Assembly (NCBI RefSeq): GCF_943590815.1
Contig: NZ_CALSBS010000009.1
Location: 1-64,000, forward strand
DNA from: Pseudocitrobacter vendiensis
Lineage (GTDB): Bacteria; Pseudomonadota; Gammaproteobacteria; Enterobacterales; Enterobacteriaceae
Direction of reading: 5' to 3'
Length of the DNA: 64,000 nt
Shown here: piece after piece, positions 39,970 to 49,028 of the stretch
How the letters are laid out: the number at the start of each line of letters is the position of its first letter
Position numbering within the stretch: position 1 is the first letter of the stretch
Notes under the pieces: generated by a model
Databases searched by the model: none
What the model was told of the DNA's origin: nothing
Seen by the model: only the letters and a program-made list of their open reading frames with translations
Program-made: the position numbers and the translations under genes

Positions 39970-41370
39970 GTGACCATCACACTTGATTCCCTTTCTCTGC
40001 AAACCGTACCGCAGCCAGCCGTCTGGCATCATCTTCCCTCCGTGATCTTAAGCGATGAAACTCTGCGTGAGCGCAAAGCCAAAGTACTGGCCGGGATGGC
40101 CTCTCGCGGGCTGGACACGCTGGTGATTTATGCCGACAAAGAGCACGGCGGCAATTTTGAGTATCTCACCGGATTTATCCCGCGCTTCGAAGAGGCACTG
40201 CTGGTATTGCACAGTGAGGGGGATGCCGTGTTGGTGCTCGGTAACGAAAATCTGAAACTGGTGGCGCATGCGCGGCTGGAAAACAGGGTGGTGCACGCCC
40301 CATGGTTCTCCCTGCCTAACCAGCCGATGGACAATCAACAATCACTGCCGGACGTCCTGAGCAGTGCGGGCATCGTTGCCGGAAAAAACTATGGCCTGGT
40401 GGGCTGGAAACTGTTTACTGGGGCTCATGACGATTCCTGGAAGATGTTTGATCTCCCGTCTTTTATCGTTGAGGCTATTCGTCAGGCGGCAGGGCCGGAA
40501 GCCACGCTGTGCAATGCCACCGGGATTTTTATCTCGCCAGAACACGGTGCGCGAACGGTCAATAACGCCAATGAACTGGCGCACTACGAGTACGGCGCGA
40601 ATCTGGCGTCAACGGCGATTCTCGATGCCCTGAATGCCATCGAGCCAGGAAAAACCGAAAAGCAGATCGGCGCATTGCTTGCGGCCCAGGGGCAGCCGAA
40701 TAACGTCGTGATGATTGCCGCAACCGGCGATCGCTTCGCCTGTGCCAATCTTTACCCTGGCGATAAACAGATACAGCGCGGTGACAAATTTTCGCTCACC
40801 ACCAGTTACAAAGGCGGCCTGAGCAGCCGTGCGGCGTATGTGGTGGCGGATGAAAGCGAACTGGCGCCGGAGGTAGCGGATTATCTCGACGTGGTGGCGA
40901 AGCCTTACTATCGCGCCGTTGCGACCTGGCTCACCCACATCCGCCCAGGTATGTTGGGCAGTGAAATGTATGCGCTGATTGAACAGGTATTGCCGAAGGC
41001 GGAGTATCACTGGCACCTCAATCCGGGCCATCTGGTGGCGGATGAAGAATGGCTGTGCTCGCCGATTGGCCCGGACTCCAGCATACCGCTGCGCAGCGGT
41101 ATGTTACTGCAAATTGACATCATTCCATCCCGCGCAGGTTACGCCGGAGCCAGCATCGAAGACACTGTCGCACTGGCCGATAAAGCGCTGCGAGATGAGC
41201 TTGCGCAGGTATACCCAGAGCTGTGGAACCGCGTGTTAATGCGTCGCCATTACATCAAAGAGCATTTAGGCCTTAGCCTGCCGGACGAAGTGTTACCGTT
41301 GTCGAATACGGTGGGGTATCTGCGCCCCTGGCTGCTCGACCCAACGCGAGCGTTGGTGTGTACAGAGTGA
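39970..41370 (+). CDS. M24-fold (creatinase/aminopeptidase P-like) protein
   Basis: Protein of 466 residues with an N-terminal creatinase-like domain (LRERKAKVLAGMASRGLDTLVIYA ... YLTGFIPRFEEALLVL) and a C-terminal pita-bread domain. In metallopeptidases the segment after GDK carries two Asp metal ligands; here it reads FSLTTSYKGGLSSRAAYVV, with Thr/Ser in place of both. The later His (LNPGHLVADEE) and Glu (SIEDTV) remain. So it may be metal-free, like creatinase, or an inactive paralogue. GTG start with GGAG at 39958-39961. E. coli K-12 has no gene between secF and yajD. Xaa-Pro peptidase should not be assumed. Confidence 0.75.
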   Translation: MTITLDSLSLQTVPQPAVWHHLPSVILSDETLRERKAKVLAGMASRGLDTLVIYADKEHGGNFEYLTGFIPRFEEALLVLHSEGDAVLVLGNENLKLVAHARLENRVVHAPWFSLPNQPMDNQQSLPDVLSSAGIVAGKNYGLVGWKLFTGAHDDSWKMFDLPSFIVEAIRQAAGPEATLCNATGIFISPEHGARTVNNANELAHYEYGANLASTAILDALNAIEPGKTEKQIGALLAAQGQPNNVVMIAATGDRFACANLYPGDKQIQRGDKFSLTTSYKGGLSSRAAYVVADESELAPEVADYLDVVAKPYYRAVATWLTHIRPGMLGSEMYALIEQVLPKAEYHWHLNPGHLVADEEWLCSPIGPDSSIPLRSGMLLQIDIIPSRAGYAGASIEDTVALADKALRDELAQVYPELWNRVLMRRHYIKEHLGLSLPDEVLPLSNTVGYLRPWLLDPTRALVCTE

Positions 41371-41409
41371 TAAACTGTCCAAAACCTTTAATTTCATTAC
41401 TGAGCAATT

Positions 41410-41754
41410 ATGGCCATCATCCCTAAAAACTACGCGCGGCTGGAAAGCGGCTATCGCGAAAAAGCACTGAAACTGTTTCCGTGGGTCTGCGGGCGCTGCT
41501 CGCGTGAGTTTGTTTACTCGAACCTGCGTGAGTTAACGGTTCACCATATGGATCACGATCACACTAATAACCCGGAAGATGGCAGCAACTGGGAGCTATT
41601 GTGCCTGTTCTGTCACGATCACGAGCACTCGAAATATACCGAAGCGGATCAATACGGTTCAACGGTAATTGCCGGGGAAGACGCGCAAAAAGATGTGGGT
41701 GAGGCGAAGTACAACCCGTTCGCCGATCTGAAAGCAATGATGAATAAGAAGTAA
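41410..41754 (+). CDS. yajD: HNH nuclease-family protein YajD
   Basis: Small HNH-domain protein of 114 residues (E. coli 115). The zinc pair CGRC near residue 27, the HHMDHDH core and CLFCHDHEHSKY are visible; the His cluster would coordinate the catalytic metal. Its target is not established. It lies 39 bp after the M24-like gene and is closed by a strong terminator. Confidence 0.93.
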   Translation: MAIIPKNYARLESGYREKALKLFPWVCGRCSREFVYSNLRELTVHHMDHDHTNNPEDGSNWELLCLFCHDHEHSKYTEADQYGSTVIAGEDAQKDVGEAKYNPFADLKAMMNKK

Positions 41755-41758
41755 TAAA

Positions 41759-41795
41759 AAAGCACCGAACGTTTATCACGTCGGTGCTTTTTTTT
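41759..41795 (+). terminator. Terminator after yajD
   Basis: AAAGCACCGA (41759-41768) pairs with TCGGTGCTTT (41781-41790), with As before and Ts after, so it may work on both strands between convergent yajD and tsx. Confidence 0.9.
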
Positions 41796-41812
41796 GCCTG
41801 ATGCGCTTTTAC

Positions 41813-41923
41813 GTCGGGTGGCGGCTACGCCTTACCCGACCTACATTGATGTATGGAGGCTACGCCTCATCGGACCCACATTGCTTCCGTAGGCCGGATA
41901 AGGCGTTCACGCCGCCATCCGGC
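41813..41923. repeat. REP cluster (BIME-like) between yajD and tsx
   Basis: Three repetitive extragenic palindrome units: GTCGGGTGGCGG...CCTTACCCGAC (41813-41840), a shorter ATGGAGGCTACGCCTCATC unit (about 41852-41874) and GCCGGATAAGGCG...CGCCATCCGGC (41893-41923). They lie after the tsx stop and would form strong hairpins at its mRNA 3' end. Confidence 0.85.
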
Positions 41924-41934
41924 AAACAGCGAAA

Positions 41935-42789
41935 TCAGAAGTTGTAACCCGCCACCAGATACCAGCCGAAGCCGTTGGATTTAATCGGCTCAGCCTGCCA
42001 TACCGGCTCATCGCCATCTTTCCACTGACCACCGTTGTGGAAGTAACGCGCGACCACAGAGTAGTGCCAGTGATCGTAGTTCAGCGCCAGAATGTGGCTG
42101 GACGCGATAGAGTTGCTGGTGCGGTACTGATCGTCGCCCAGATCTGAACCCCAGTCGAAGTTGGTGAAGCTGATGTAGCTCAGCTTACCGCCCCACAGGT
42201 CAGTAATCGGCACGAAGTATTTGATTTTGAAACGATAGCCATCCCACTCATTTTCGTTGGATGCGCCATAGTTTTGCCACTGATATTTGGCATACACGTT
42301 CAGAGACAGCCCCATCGGCAGGCCGGTATCGATATCGGTACCCAGACCCATATACCAGGTGCTCTGACGGCCTTCGCTGTTGCGGCCCATATCGTAGATA
42401 TAGTTGTTCGCGAAGTACCACTCTTTGAACGGACCAAAGCTCAGGTCAGTATTGGTCAGCTTGTCGATAGAGAAACGTGGCTCAATTTCCATAAACAGCG
42501 GGGAACCGTGGTTCCAGATACCGCGAGAGTTACCGTCGCCACCGAAGAAACGCGGCGCATCGACGTAACCATAGAAATCAAACCAGTCTTTCTTAGCGAA
42601 GGCTTCATATTCCAGATAGGTGTCGTTACGCAGCGTCGGCCCGAAACGGGTGTGGTAGCTGCCTACCACGTTGACGCTCTGATGCCACCAGTCGGAAAGG
42701 TACTGTGGTTTGTCATTTTCTGCTGCACCGGCAGTGAAAGACGCGGAGAGTGCCACTAAAGCACCGGCTGCTAATAATGTTTTTTTCAT
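41935..42789 (-). CDS. tsx: Nucleoside-specific outer-membrane channel Tsx
   Basis: Twelve-strand outer-membrane beta barrel for nucleosides and deoxynucleosides, 284 residues with a 22-residue signal peptide ([12 protein letters not shown] ... GAA). Blocks [37 protein letters not shown] and the C-terminal ...GYNF (terminal Phe) match E. coli Tsx. It is about ten residues shorter than E. coli Tsx; the loss lies in surface loops, between DWGSDLGDD and SNSIASS and in the last loop. Those loops bind phage T6 and colicin K in E. coli, so receptor specificity is probably different. Confidence 0.95.
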   Translation of the reverse strand: MKKTLLAAGALVALSASFTAGAAENDKPQYLSDWWHQSVNVVGSYHTRFGPTLRNDTYLEYEAFAKKDWFDFYGYVDAPRFFGGDGNSRGIWNHGSPLFMEIEPRFSIDKLTNTDLSFGPFKEWYFANNYIYDMGRNSEGRQSTWYMGLGTDIDTGLPMGLSLNVYAKYQWQNYGASNENEWDGYRFKIKYFVPITDLWGGKLSYISFTNFDWGSDLGDDQYRTSNSIASSHILALNYDHWHYSVVARYFHNGGQWKDGDEPVWQAEPIKSNGFGWYLVAGYNF

Positions 42790-42927
42790 ATGTTTGCCAC
42801 TGATAAAAAATCCCTAACGGGAATGAAAGTAAGCGTCGAAGCTTTACAAAATGTTTCGTATTTCTGCGTGCCTATTATAAGAATCATTGCTCACAAAAAT
42901 CAGTTACGGGTCACACATTTTTCATAT

Positions 42928-42943
42928 ACGTAATCGATTGCGT
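42928..42943 (-). promoter_or_regulatory. PurR-type operator upstream of tsx
   Basis: ACGCAATCGATTACGT on the - strand (42928-42943) fits the PurR pattern ANGCAANCGNTTNCNT at every fixed position. It lies about 140 bp before the tsx start and is oriented in its control region. A second CGCAAACGTGAACGC half-match overlaps to the right. Control by purine supply would suit a nucleoside channel. Confidence 0.55.
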
Positions 42944-43080
42944 TCACGTTTGCGTAGATTGAACGGCGGCGATTGTACTTATCTTGTGAATGATTGCCAA
43001 TCTTCAAAAAAAAGAGATGAATGGGTGAGAGGGGATATGGGGGAAAATTTGCGCCAGAGATGTCTGGCGCGAAGCTGTGC

Positions 43081-43623
43081 TTACTGTACGGTAGCGGGCT
43101 GAATATCGTGAACGCGAACAAACCCGAGTTGCTCCGGCGTAATGCCATTCAGCTGTAGCGGAATATCGACATCGCTGGGCGCGAGAATACTGGCTGGCGC
43201 GTTAATGAGCTGATTCTGCACGTTAACTTCCTGGAAGTTGTCGGTTGTGCCCTGAATCTGACCGTATTCTACCGTGCCGCTAAACGCCGGTAGCGCATCG
43301 TTAGACTCGCCCTGGATACGCAGCGTTACCGCCGTACCCTGCGCGTTTGGCGCGATGTTGCGCAAAGACAGGCGCAGCGTGCCTATCTGGCTCTTCAGCA
43401 GCGCAGCCGTATTGGAACCGGGAATGATGTACGCACCGCTGGCAGATTTCGCATTCAACGCGTTCTGCTGGCTGATCTTCACCGTTTCTTTGTTCAGTTT
43501 GGTCATTTCCTGATTGAGCGTACTGATACTTTCGTGCATCTGACGAACCTCGGCTTGCTGTGCGCAGGCAGTCAGGCTAAAGAGGCTTCCCAGTACGGCA
43601 ATTCTTAGGTAACGTCTTGTCAT
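43081..43623 (-). CDS. yajI: DUF3251 lipoprotein YajI
   Basis: Lipoprotein of 180 residues. The signal peptide ends in the lipobox LTAC (Cys19 or nearby), followed by AQQAEV, which predicts outer-membrane sorting because no Asp follows the Cys. A short coiled coil (MHESISTLNQEMTKLNKETVKISQQN) leads into a beta domain with ALPAFSGTVEYGQIQGTTDNFQ. The start at 43623 follows AAGGA. Function unknown. Between tsx and nrdR, as in E. coli. Confidence 0.92.
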   Translation of the reverse strand: MTRRYLRIAVLGSLFSLTACAQQAEVRQMHESISTLNQEMTKLNKETVKISQQNALNAKSASGAYIIPGSNTAALLKSQIGTLRLSLRNIAPNAQGTAVTLRIQGESNDALPAFSGTVEYGQIQGTTDNFQEVNVQNQLINAPASILAPSDVDIPLQLNGITPEQLGFVRVHDIQPATVQ

Positions 43624-43764
43624 TATGTCTGTTTCCTTATGGTCGGGATCACGTAATGGTAGATCGCAAAAGGGATTCTGGCATCGATCCATTGTCTCAA
43701 AAACGCTCTTCCTTTGTTGTCGAGCCATATCAGGGTAAAATAGGTTTCAGTTACCACCTCATAG

Positions 43765-44226
<462 letters not shown>

Positions 44227-44229
44227 GCT

Positions 44230-45333
44230 ATGCACGACGAAATGTACATGGCGCGCGCGCTGAAACTTGCCGCGCGTGGTCGCTTCACCACTCATCCGAA
44301 CCCGCGTGTCGGCTGCGTCATTGTCAATCAGGGCGAAATCGTCGGCGAAGGTTTTCACTACCGGGCTGGTGAGCCGCACGCGGAAGTTCATGCGTTGCGC
44401 ATGGCGGGCGAAAAAGCCAAAGGCGCGACGGCGTATGTGACGCTTGAACCCTGTAGTCATCACGGTCGCACGCCACCTTGCTGCGACGCGCTGATTGCCG
44501 CAGGTGTTTCCCGCGTGGTGACCGCCATGCAGGACCCCAATCCCCAGGTGGCCGGACGCGGGCTTTATCGCCTGCAACAGGCGGGTATCGAGGTCAGCCA
44601 CGGCCTGATGATGAGTGAAGCGGAAGCGCTGAACAAAGGCTTCCTGAAACGCATGCGTACAGGCTTCCCGTATGTTCAGCTCAAACTTGGCGCGTCGCTG
44701 GACGGGCGTACGGCGATGGCGAGCGGCGAAAGCCAGTGGATTACCTCGCCGCAAGCGCGTCGCGATGTGCAGCGTCTGCGCGCAGAGAGCCACGCAATTC
44801 TCACCAGCAGCGCCACGGTGCTCGCCGACGACCCGGCGTTAACCGTACGCTGGAATGAACTGAGCGCGGAGACTCAGTCGCTTTATGCCGAGGAAAACCT
44901 GCGCCAGCCGATACGTATTGTGATCGATAGCCAGAACCGCGTTACGCCCGAGCACCGCATCGTGCAGCAGCCCGGCGAAACCTGGTTTGCACGTACGCAA
45001 AGCGATGAACGCCACTGGCCAGAAAGCGTAAAATCGATGATTACGCCAGAGCATAATGGTCATGTTGATCTGGTTTTACTGATGATGCAGCTTGGTAAAC
45101 AGCAGATTAACAGCATCTGGGTGGAGGCCGGCCCGACGCTTGCTGGCGCGCTGATTCAGGCGGGGGTCGTTGATGAGCTTATTGTCTACGTAGCGCCTAA
45201 ACTATTAGGCAGCGATGCGCGTGGATTATGTGTCCTGCCAGGGCTTGAGAAACTGGCCGACGCCCCCCATTTCAAATTCAACGAGATACGCCATGTAGGC
45301 CCGGATATTTGCCTGCATTTGACGAACGCGTAA
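44230..45333 (+). CDS. ribD: Riboflavin biosynthesis deaminase/reductase RibD
   Basis: Bifunctional enzyme of 367 residues, as in E. coli. The N-terminal pyrimidine deaminase carries the zinc site HAEVHAL and PCSHHGRTPPCCDAL, and the C-terminal NADPH reductase starts at about 148 (KLGASLDGRTAMASGESQWI). It carries out the second and third steps from GTP to riboflavin. It follows nrdR directly and precedes ribE. Confidence 0.97.
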   Translation: MHDEMYMARALKLAARGRFTTHPNPRVGCVIVNQGEIVGEGFHYRAGEPHAEVHALRMAGEKAKGATAYVTLEPCSHHGRTPPCCDALIAAGVSRVVTAMQDPNPQVAGRGLYRLQQAGIEVSHGLMMSEAEALNKGFLKRMRTGFPYVQLKLGASLDGRTAMASGESQWITSPQARRDVQRLRAESHAILTSSATVLADDPALTVRWNELSAETQSLYAEENLRQPIRIVIDSQNRVTPEHRIVQQPGETWFARTQSDERHWPESVKSMITPEHNGHVDLVLLMMQLGKQQINSIWVEAGPTLAGALIQAGVVDELIVYVAPKLLGSDARGLCVLPGLEKLADAPHFKFNEIRHVGPDICLHLTNA

Positions 45334-45416
45334 TGCCTCCTGAAAAGGGAAGCAGCGCACAGAATATTATGATAAAATCCGCCCCCCTGCGGGGCAAATG
45401 AACCCAAAGGAAGAGT

Positions 45417-45887
45417 ATGAACATTATTGAAGCTAACGTTGCTACCCCGGACGCTCGCGTCGCCATCACCATTGCGCGTTTCAACAACTTTATCAACGAC
45501 AGCCTGCTGGAAGGTGCGATTGACGCCCTGAAACGTATTGGTCAGGTCAAAGATGAAAACATTACCGTTGTTTGGGTGCCTGGCGCTTACGAACTGCCAC
45601 TGGCGGCTGGCGCGCTGGCGAAAACCGGTAAATATGACGCGGTGATTGCACTGGGTACGGTTATCCGTGGCGGCACTGCACACTTCGAATATGTCGCTGG
45701 CGGGGCAAGCAATGGCCTGGCGCACGTCGCTCAGGACAGCGAAATCCCGGTAGCCTTTGGTGTTCTCACCACTGAAAGTATTGAACAAGCCATCGAACGT
45801 GCTGGCACCAAAGCCGGTAACAAAGGTGCAGAAGCTGCACTGACCGCGCTTGAGATGATTAATGTATTGAAAGCCATTAAGGCCTGA
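45417..45887 (+). CDS. ribE: Lumazine synthase
   Basis: 6,7-dimethyl-8-ribityllumazine synthase (ribE, also called ribH), 156 residues, forms a 60-subunit icosahedral shell. Blocks [35 protein letters not shown] and [15 protein letters not shown] hold the active site. AGGAAG precedes the ATG. A GC-rich short stem (CCCCCCTGCGGGG) and a GATAAAAT sequence in the 83-bp gap after ribD suggest local termination and a promoter. Confidence 0.97.
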
Positions 45888-45908
45888 TTTTTTTGTAAGG
45901 GGAATTCC

Positions 45909-46328
45909 GTGAAACCTGCTGCTCGTCGCCGCGCCCGTGAGTGTGCCGTTCAGGCGCTTTACTCCTGGCAGTTGTCCCAGAACGACATCGCCGATGTTGA
46001 ATACCAGTTCCTGGCGGAACAGGACGTCAAAGATGTAGACGTAATGTACTTCCGTGAACTGCTGTCCGGGGTGGCGACTAACAGCGCGTACCTCGATGGA
46101 TTGATGAAACCTTACCTGTCTCGTCTGCTCGAAGAGCTGGGTCAGGTGGAAAAAGCGGTGCTGCGTATCGCGCTGTTCGAGCTGTCCAAACGTGATGATG
46201 TGCCGTATAAAGTGGCCATCAACGAAGCTATCGAACTGGCAAAAACCTTTGGCGCTGAAGACAGCCACAAGTTTGTCAACGGCGTGCTGGATAAAGCAGC
46301 TCCTGCAATCCGCCCCAAGAAAAAGTAA
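45909..46328 (+). CDS. nusB: Transcription antitermination factor NusB
   Basis: All-helical RNA-binding protein of 139 residues that, with NusE (S10), binds boxA during rRNA antitermination. [20 protein letters not shown] at the start and [29 protein letters not shown] are conserved. GTG start 21 bp after ribE, behind AAGGGGA. Same order as in E. coli. Confidence 0.96.
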   Translation: MKPAARRRARECAVQALYSWQLSQNDIADVEYQFLAEQDVKDVDVMYFRELLSGVATNSAYLDGLMKPYLSRLLEELGQVEKAVLRIALFELSKRDDVPYKVAINEAIELAKTFGAEDSHKFVNGVLDKAAPAIRPKKK

Positions 46329-46402
46329 TCTGCAGGCCGGTGCGAGTGTGGTTTTTGCCGCATTCCCCGGCCTTGTTTTATTCTCCTGCAGAGGCATAAC
46401 GT

Positions 46403-47374
46403 ATGGCATGCGGCGAATTTTCCCTGATTGCCCGTTATTTTGACCGCGTAAGAAGCGCCCGCTTTGATGTTGAGACCGGAATCGGTGACGACTGCGCGTT
46501 GCTCAATATTCCCGAAAAACAGACCCTGGCAATCAGCACCGACACTTTGGTGTCCGGCATTCATTTTCTTCCTGATATCGACCCCGCCGACCTGGCGTAT
46601 AAAGCGCTGGCTGTAAACGTCAGCGATCTCGCGGCAATGGGCGCAGACCCGGCATGGCTGACGCTTGCCCTGACGCTGCCGTCGGTGGATGAACGCTGGC
46701 TTGAAGCGTTCAGCGATAGTCTGTTTGAACAACTCGATTACTACGATATGCAGTTGATTGGTGGCGACACGACGAAAGGTCCGCTTTCCATGACGCTGGG
46801 TATTCATGGCTACGTGCCTGTCGGCCGGGCACTGAAGCGCTCGGGCGCAAAACCGGGCGACTGGATTTATGTCACCGGTACGCCGGGGGATAGCGCCGCC
46901 GGGCTGGCGATTCTGCAGAACCGCCTGAGAGTGAGCGATGAAACGGATAACGCGTATCTGGTTAAACGCCACCTGCGCCCGACGCCGCGCATTCTGCAAG
47001 GGCAGGCGCTGCGCGACCTCGCCAGTTCGGCGATCGATCTTTCCGACGGCCTGGTTTCCGATCTCGGCCATATTCTGAAAGCCAGCGAATGCGGCGCGCG
47101 AATCGACCTGGATGCACTCCCTTATTCTGAGGCGATGCAGCGTCATGTTGACGGCGAACAGGTGATGCGCTGGGCACTTTCTGGCGGAGAAGATTACGAA
47201 CTGTGCTTCACCGTACCGGAACTTAACCGCGGCGCGCTGGACGTGGCGTTAAGCCATCTTGGCGTGCCGTTTACCTGCATCGGCCAGATGAGCGCTGACG
47301 TAGACGGAATGCATTTTCAACGCGGCGGCGACGTCGTGACGTTCGACTATAAGGGATTCGATCACTTTGGCTAG
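46403..47374 (+). CDS. thiL: Thiamine-monophosphate kinase
   Basis: Phosphorylates thiamine monophosphate to the active diphosphate with ATP. It has 323 residues (E. coli 325) and the PurM-like motifs [32 protein letters not shown] and LIGGDTT. It starts 74 bp after nusB and overlaps pgpA by 8 bp. Confidence 0.96.
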   Translation: MACGEFSLIARYFDRVRSARFDVETGIGDDCALLNIPEKQTLAISTDTLVSGIHFLPDIDPADLAYKALAVNVSDLAAMGADPAWLTLALTLPSVDERWLEAFSDSLFEQLDYYDMQLIGGDTTKGPLSMTLGIHGYVPVGRALKRSGAKPGDWIYVTGTPGDSAAGLAILQNRLRVSDETDNAYLVKRHLRPTPRILQGQALRDLASSAIDLSDGLVSDLGHILKASECGARIDLDALPYSEAMQRHVDGEQVMRWALSGGEDYELCFTVPELNRGALDVALSHLGVPFTCIGQMSADVDGMHFQRGGDVVTFDYKGFDHFG

Positions 47375-47870
47375 CAAAGACGTGGCGAAAAGCCGTCTCA
47401 ATTTACGCAACCCCTGGCACCTGCTGGCGGTCGGTTTCGGTAGCGGCTTAAGCCCGATTGTGCCGGGGACAATGGGGTCGCTGGCTGCGATTCCCTTCTG
47501 GTATCTGATGACCTTCCTGCCGTGGCAGCTCTATTCGCTGGTGGTGATGCTCAGTATTTGTATCGGCGTGTATTTGTGTCACCAGACGGCAAAAGACATG
47601 GGCGTCCACGACCATGGCAGCATCGTGTGGGATGAGTTCGTCGGCATGTGGATTACGTTGATGGCGCTGCCGACGATGGACTGGCAGTGGGTTGCCGCCG
47701 GGTTTGTGATTTTCCGTATTCTCGATATGTGGAAACCGTGGCCGATTCGCTGGTTCGACCGCAACGTTCACGGCGGTATGGGGATTATGGTTGACGACAT
47801 CGTCGCTGGGGTGATTTCGGCGGGGATACTGTATTTTATCGGGCACCATTGGCCGATTGGTGTGATTTAG
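47367..47870 (+). CDS. pgpA: Phosphatidylglycerophosphatase A
   Basis: Inner-membrane enzyme of about 167 residues that dephosphorylates phosphatidylglycerophosphate to phosphatidylglycerol. The conserved acidic sites [33 protein letters not shown] and [10 protein letters not shown] lie among several hydrophobic helices. The start appears to be TTG at 47367, inside the end of thiL, about 10 bases after AAGGGA; a GTG at 47382 would also work. It is about four residues shorter at each end than E. coli PgpA. Confidence 0.93.
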   Translation: MASKDVAKSRLNLRNPWHLLAVGFGSGLSPIVPGTMGSLAAIPFWYLMTFLPWQLYSLVVMLSICIGVYLCHQTAKDMGVHDHGSIVWDEFVGMWITLMALPTMDWQWVAAGFVIFRILDMWKPWPIRWFDRNVHGGMGIMVDDIVAGVISAGILYFIGHHWPIGVI

Positions 47871-47884
47871 GGGGGAGGATTTTT

Positions 47885-47995
47885 CCCCCCTCACCCTAAC
47901 CCTCTCCCGCAGGGAGAGGGGACCGACCGCGGAAATATTCAAGACCTGCTCTGGTTTTCACCCTCTCCCGGTGGGAGAGGGCCGGGGTGAGGGGC
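47885..47995. repeat. CCCTCTCCC palindrome pair between pgpA and yajO
   Basis: Two further copies (about 47900-47921 and 47961-47981) with outer CCCCTCACCC and GGGGTGAGGGG arms, in the convergent pgpA-yajO gap. The arrangement matches that at 11279-11385: two inner palindromes framed by one outer inverted repeat. Confidence 0.8.
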
Positions 47996-47996
47996 C

Positions 47997-48971
47997 TTAC
48001 TTAAACCCTACTACCGGATGCGGCTGATACGGTGTTTCCAGCTCCGCAATCTGTTCCGGTTCCAGCGTTAAATCCACCGCGTTCAACAACTCATCTAACT
48101 GCTCTTCCCGCGATGTGCCGATAATCGGTGCCGCCACCCCCGGTTTGCTCAACAGCCACGCCAGCGCCGTCTGGGCGCGGGTAGCGCCAAGATCGTCCGC
48201 TACGTGCGCCAGCCGATCGGCAATTTGCGCATCGTTCGCTTCGGTGGTGCTGTAGAGCGTGTTACCAAACTCATCGGACACCAGACGCGCGGTGGTTTCG
48301 CCCCACGGGCGGGTTAAGCGTCCACGCGCCAGCGGGCTCCAGGGGATCACCGCCACGCCTTCGCGGTTGCACAGCGGCAGCATTTCATTCTCTTCTTCAC
48401 GGTAAATCAGGTTGTAGTGATCCTGCATGGTAACGAACGGCGCCCAGCCATGCTGTTTTTGCAGCGCCAGCGCATGAGCAAACTGCCGCGCGTGCATCGA
48501 GGACGCGCCGATATAACGTGCTTTCCCCGCTTTCACTACATCGTTTAACGCTTCCAGCGTCTCTTCAATCGGCGTGCTGTAATCCCAGCGGTGAATTTGC
48601 AGCAGGTCGACGTACTCCATCCCCAGGCGTTTCAGGCTGTCATCGATGGATCGCAGAATTTGCGCGCGGGAAAGTCCCTCCGCCAGGTCACCGACCTGAT
48701 GATAAACCTTGGTCGCGACCACGACGTCTTCACGGCGAGAGAAATCGCGCAGGGCGCGGCCTACTATCTCTTCGCTGCTGCCGTCTGAATAGCTGTTGGC
48801 GGTGTCGAAAAAATTAATGCCACCTTCAAGAGCGCGATGAATGATAGGGCGGCTGCTCTCTTCGGGTAAGGTCCAGGCGTGTTTGCCCCGATCCGGTTCG
48901 CCAAAGGTCATGCAGCCCAGGCAAAGACGGGAAACCCGAAGGTCGGTGTGTCCTAAGAGGTTGTATTGCAT
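47997..48971 (-). CDS. yajO: Aldo-keto reductase YajO
   Basis: NADPH-dependent aldo-keto reductase of 324 residues, the E. coli length. The TIM-barrel residues are visible: FFDTANSYSDG (Asp and Tyr), VVATKV (Lys) and QIHRWD (His), with the cofactor block IIGTSREEQLDE near the C-terminus. E. coli YajO has been linked to xylulose and thiamine-precursor metabolism, which fits its place next to dxs. It lies upstream of, and reads away from, convergent pgpA. Confidence 0.93.
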   Translation of the reverse strand: MQYNLLGHTDLRVSRLCLGCMTFGEPDRGKHAWTLPEESSRPIIHRALEGGINFFDTANSYSDGSSEEIVGRALRDFSRREDVVVATKVYHQVGDLAEGLSRAQILRSIDDSLKRLGMEYVDLLQIHRWDYSTPIEETLEALNDVVKAGKARYIGASSMHARQFAHALALQKQHGWAPFVTMQDHYNLIYREEENEMLPLCNREGVAVIPWSPLARGRLTRPWGETTARLVSDEFGNTLYSTTEANDAQIADRLAHVADDLGATRAQTALAWLLSKPGVAAPIIGTSREEQLDELLNAVDLTLEPEQIAELETPYQPHPVVGFK

Positions 48972-49028
48972 GGTTCCGCTCCTGCTTATAAGGTTTACCT
49001 TTAAGCATAGCAGGAGCGGAGAGGAGGG

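Noticed and set aside
45186-46409. Long open frame of about 400 codons on the - strand opposite ribE and nusB
   Set aside because: It lies wholly antisense to clearly conserved genes, its composition is what codon bias of the + strand produces, and it has no recognisable domain.
46142-47146. Long open frame on the - strand opposite nusB and thiL
   Set aside because: Antisense shadow without domains or a plausible start.
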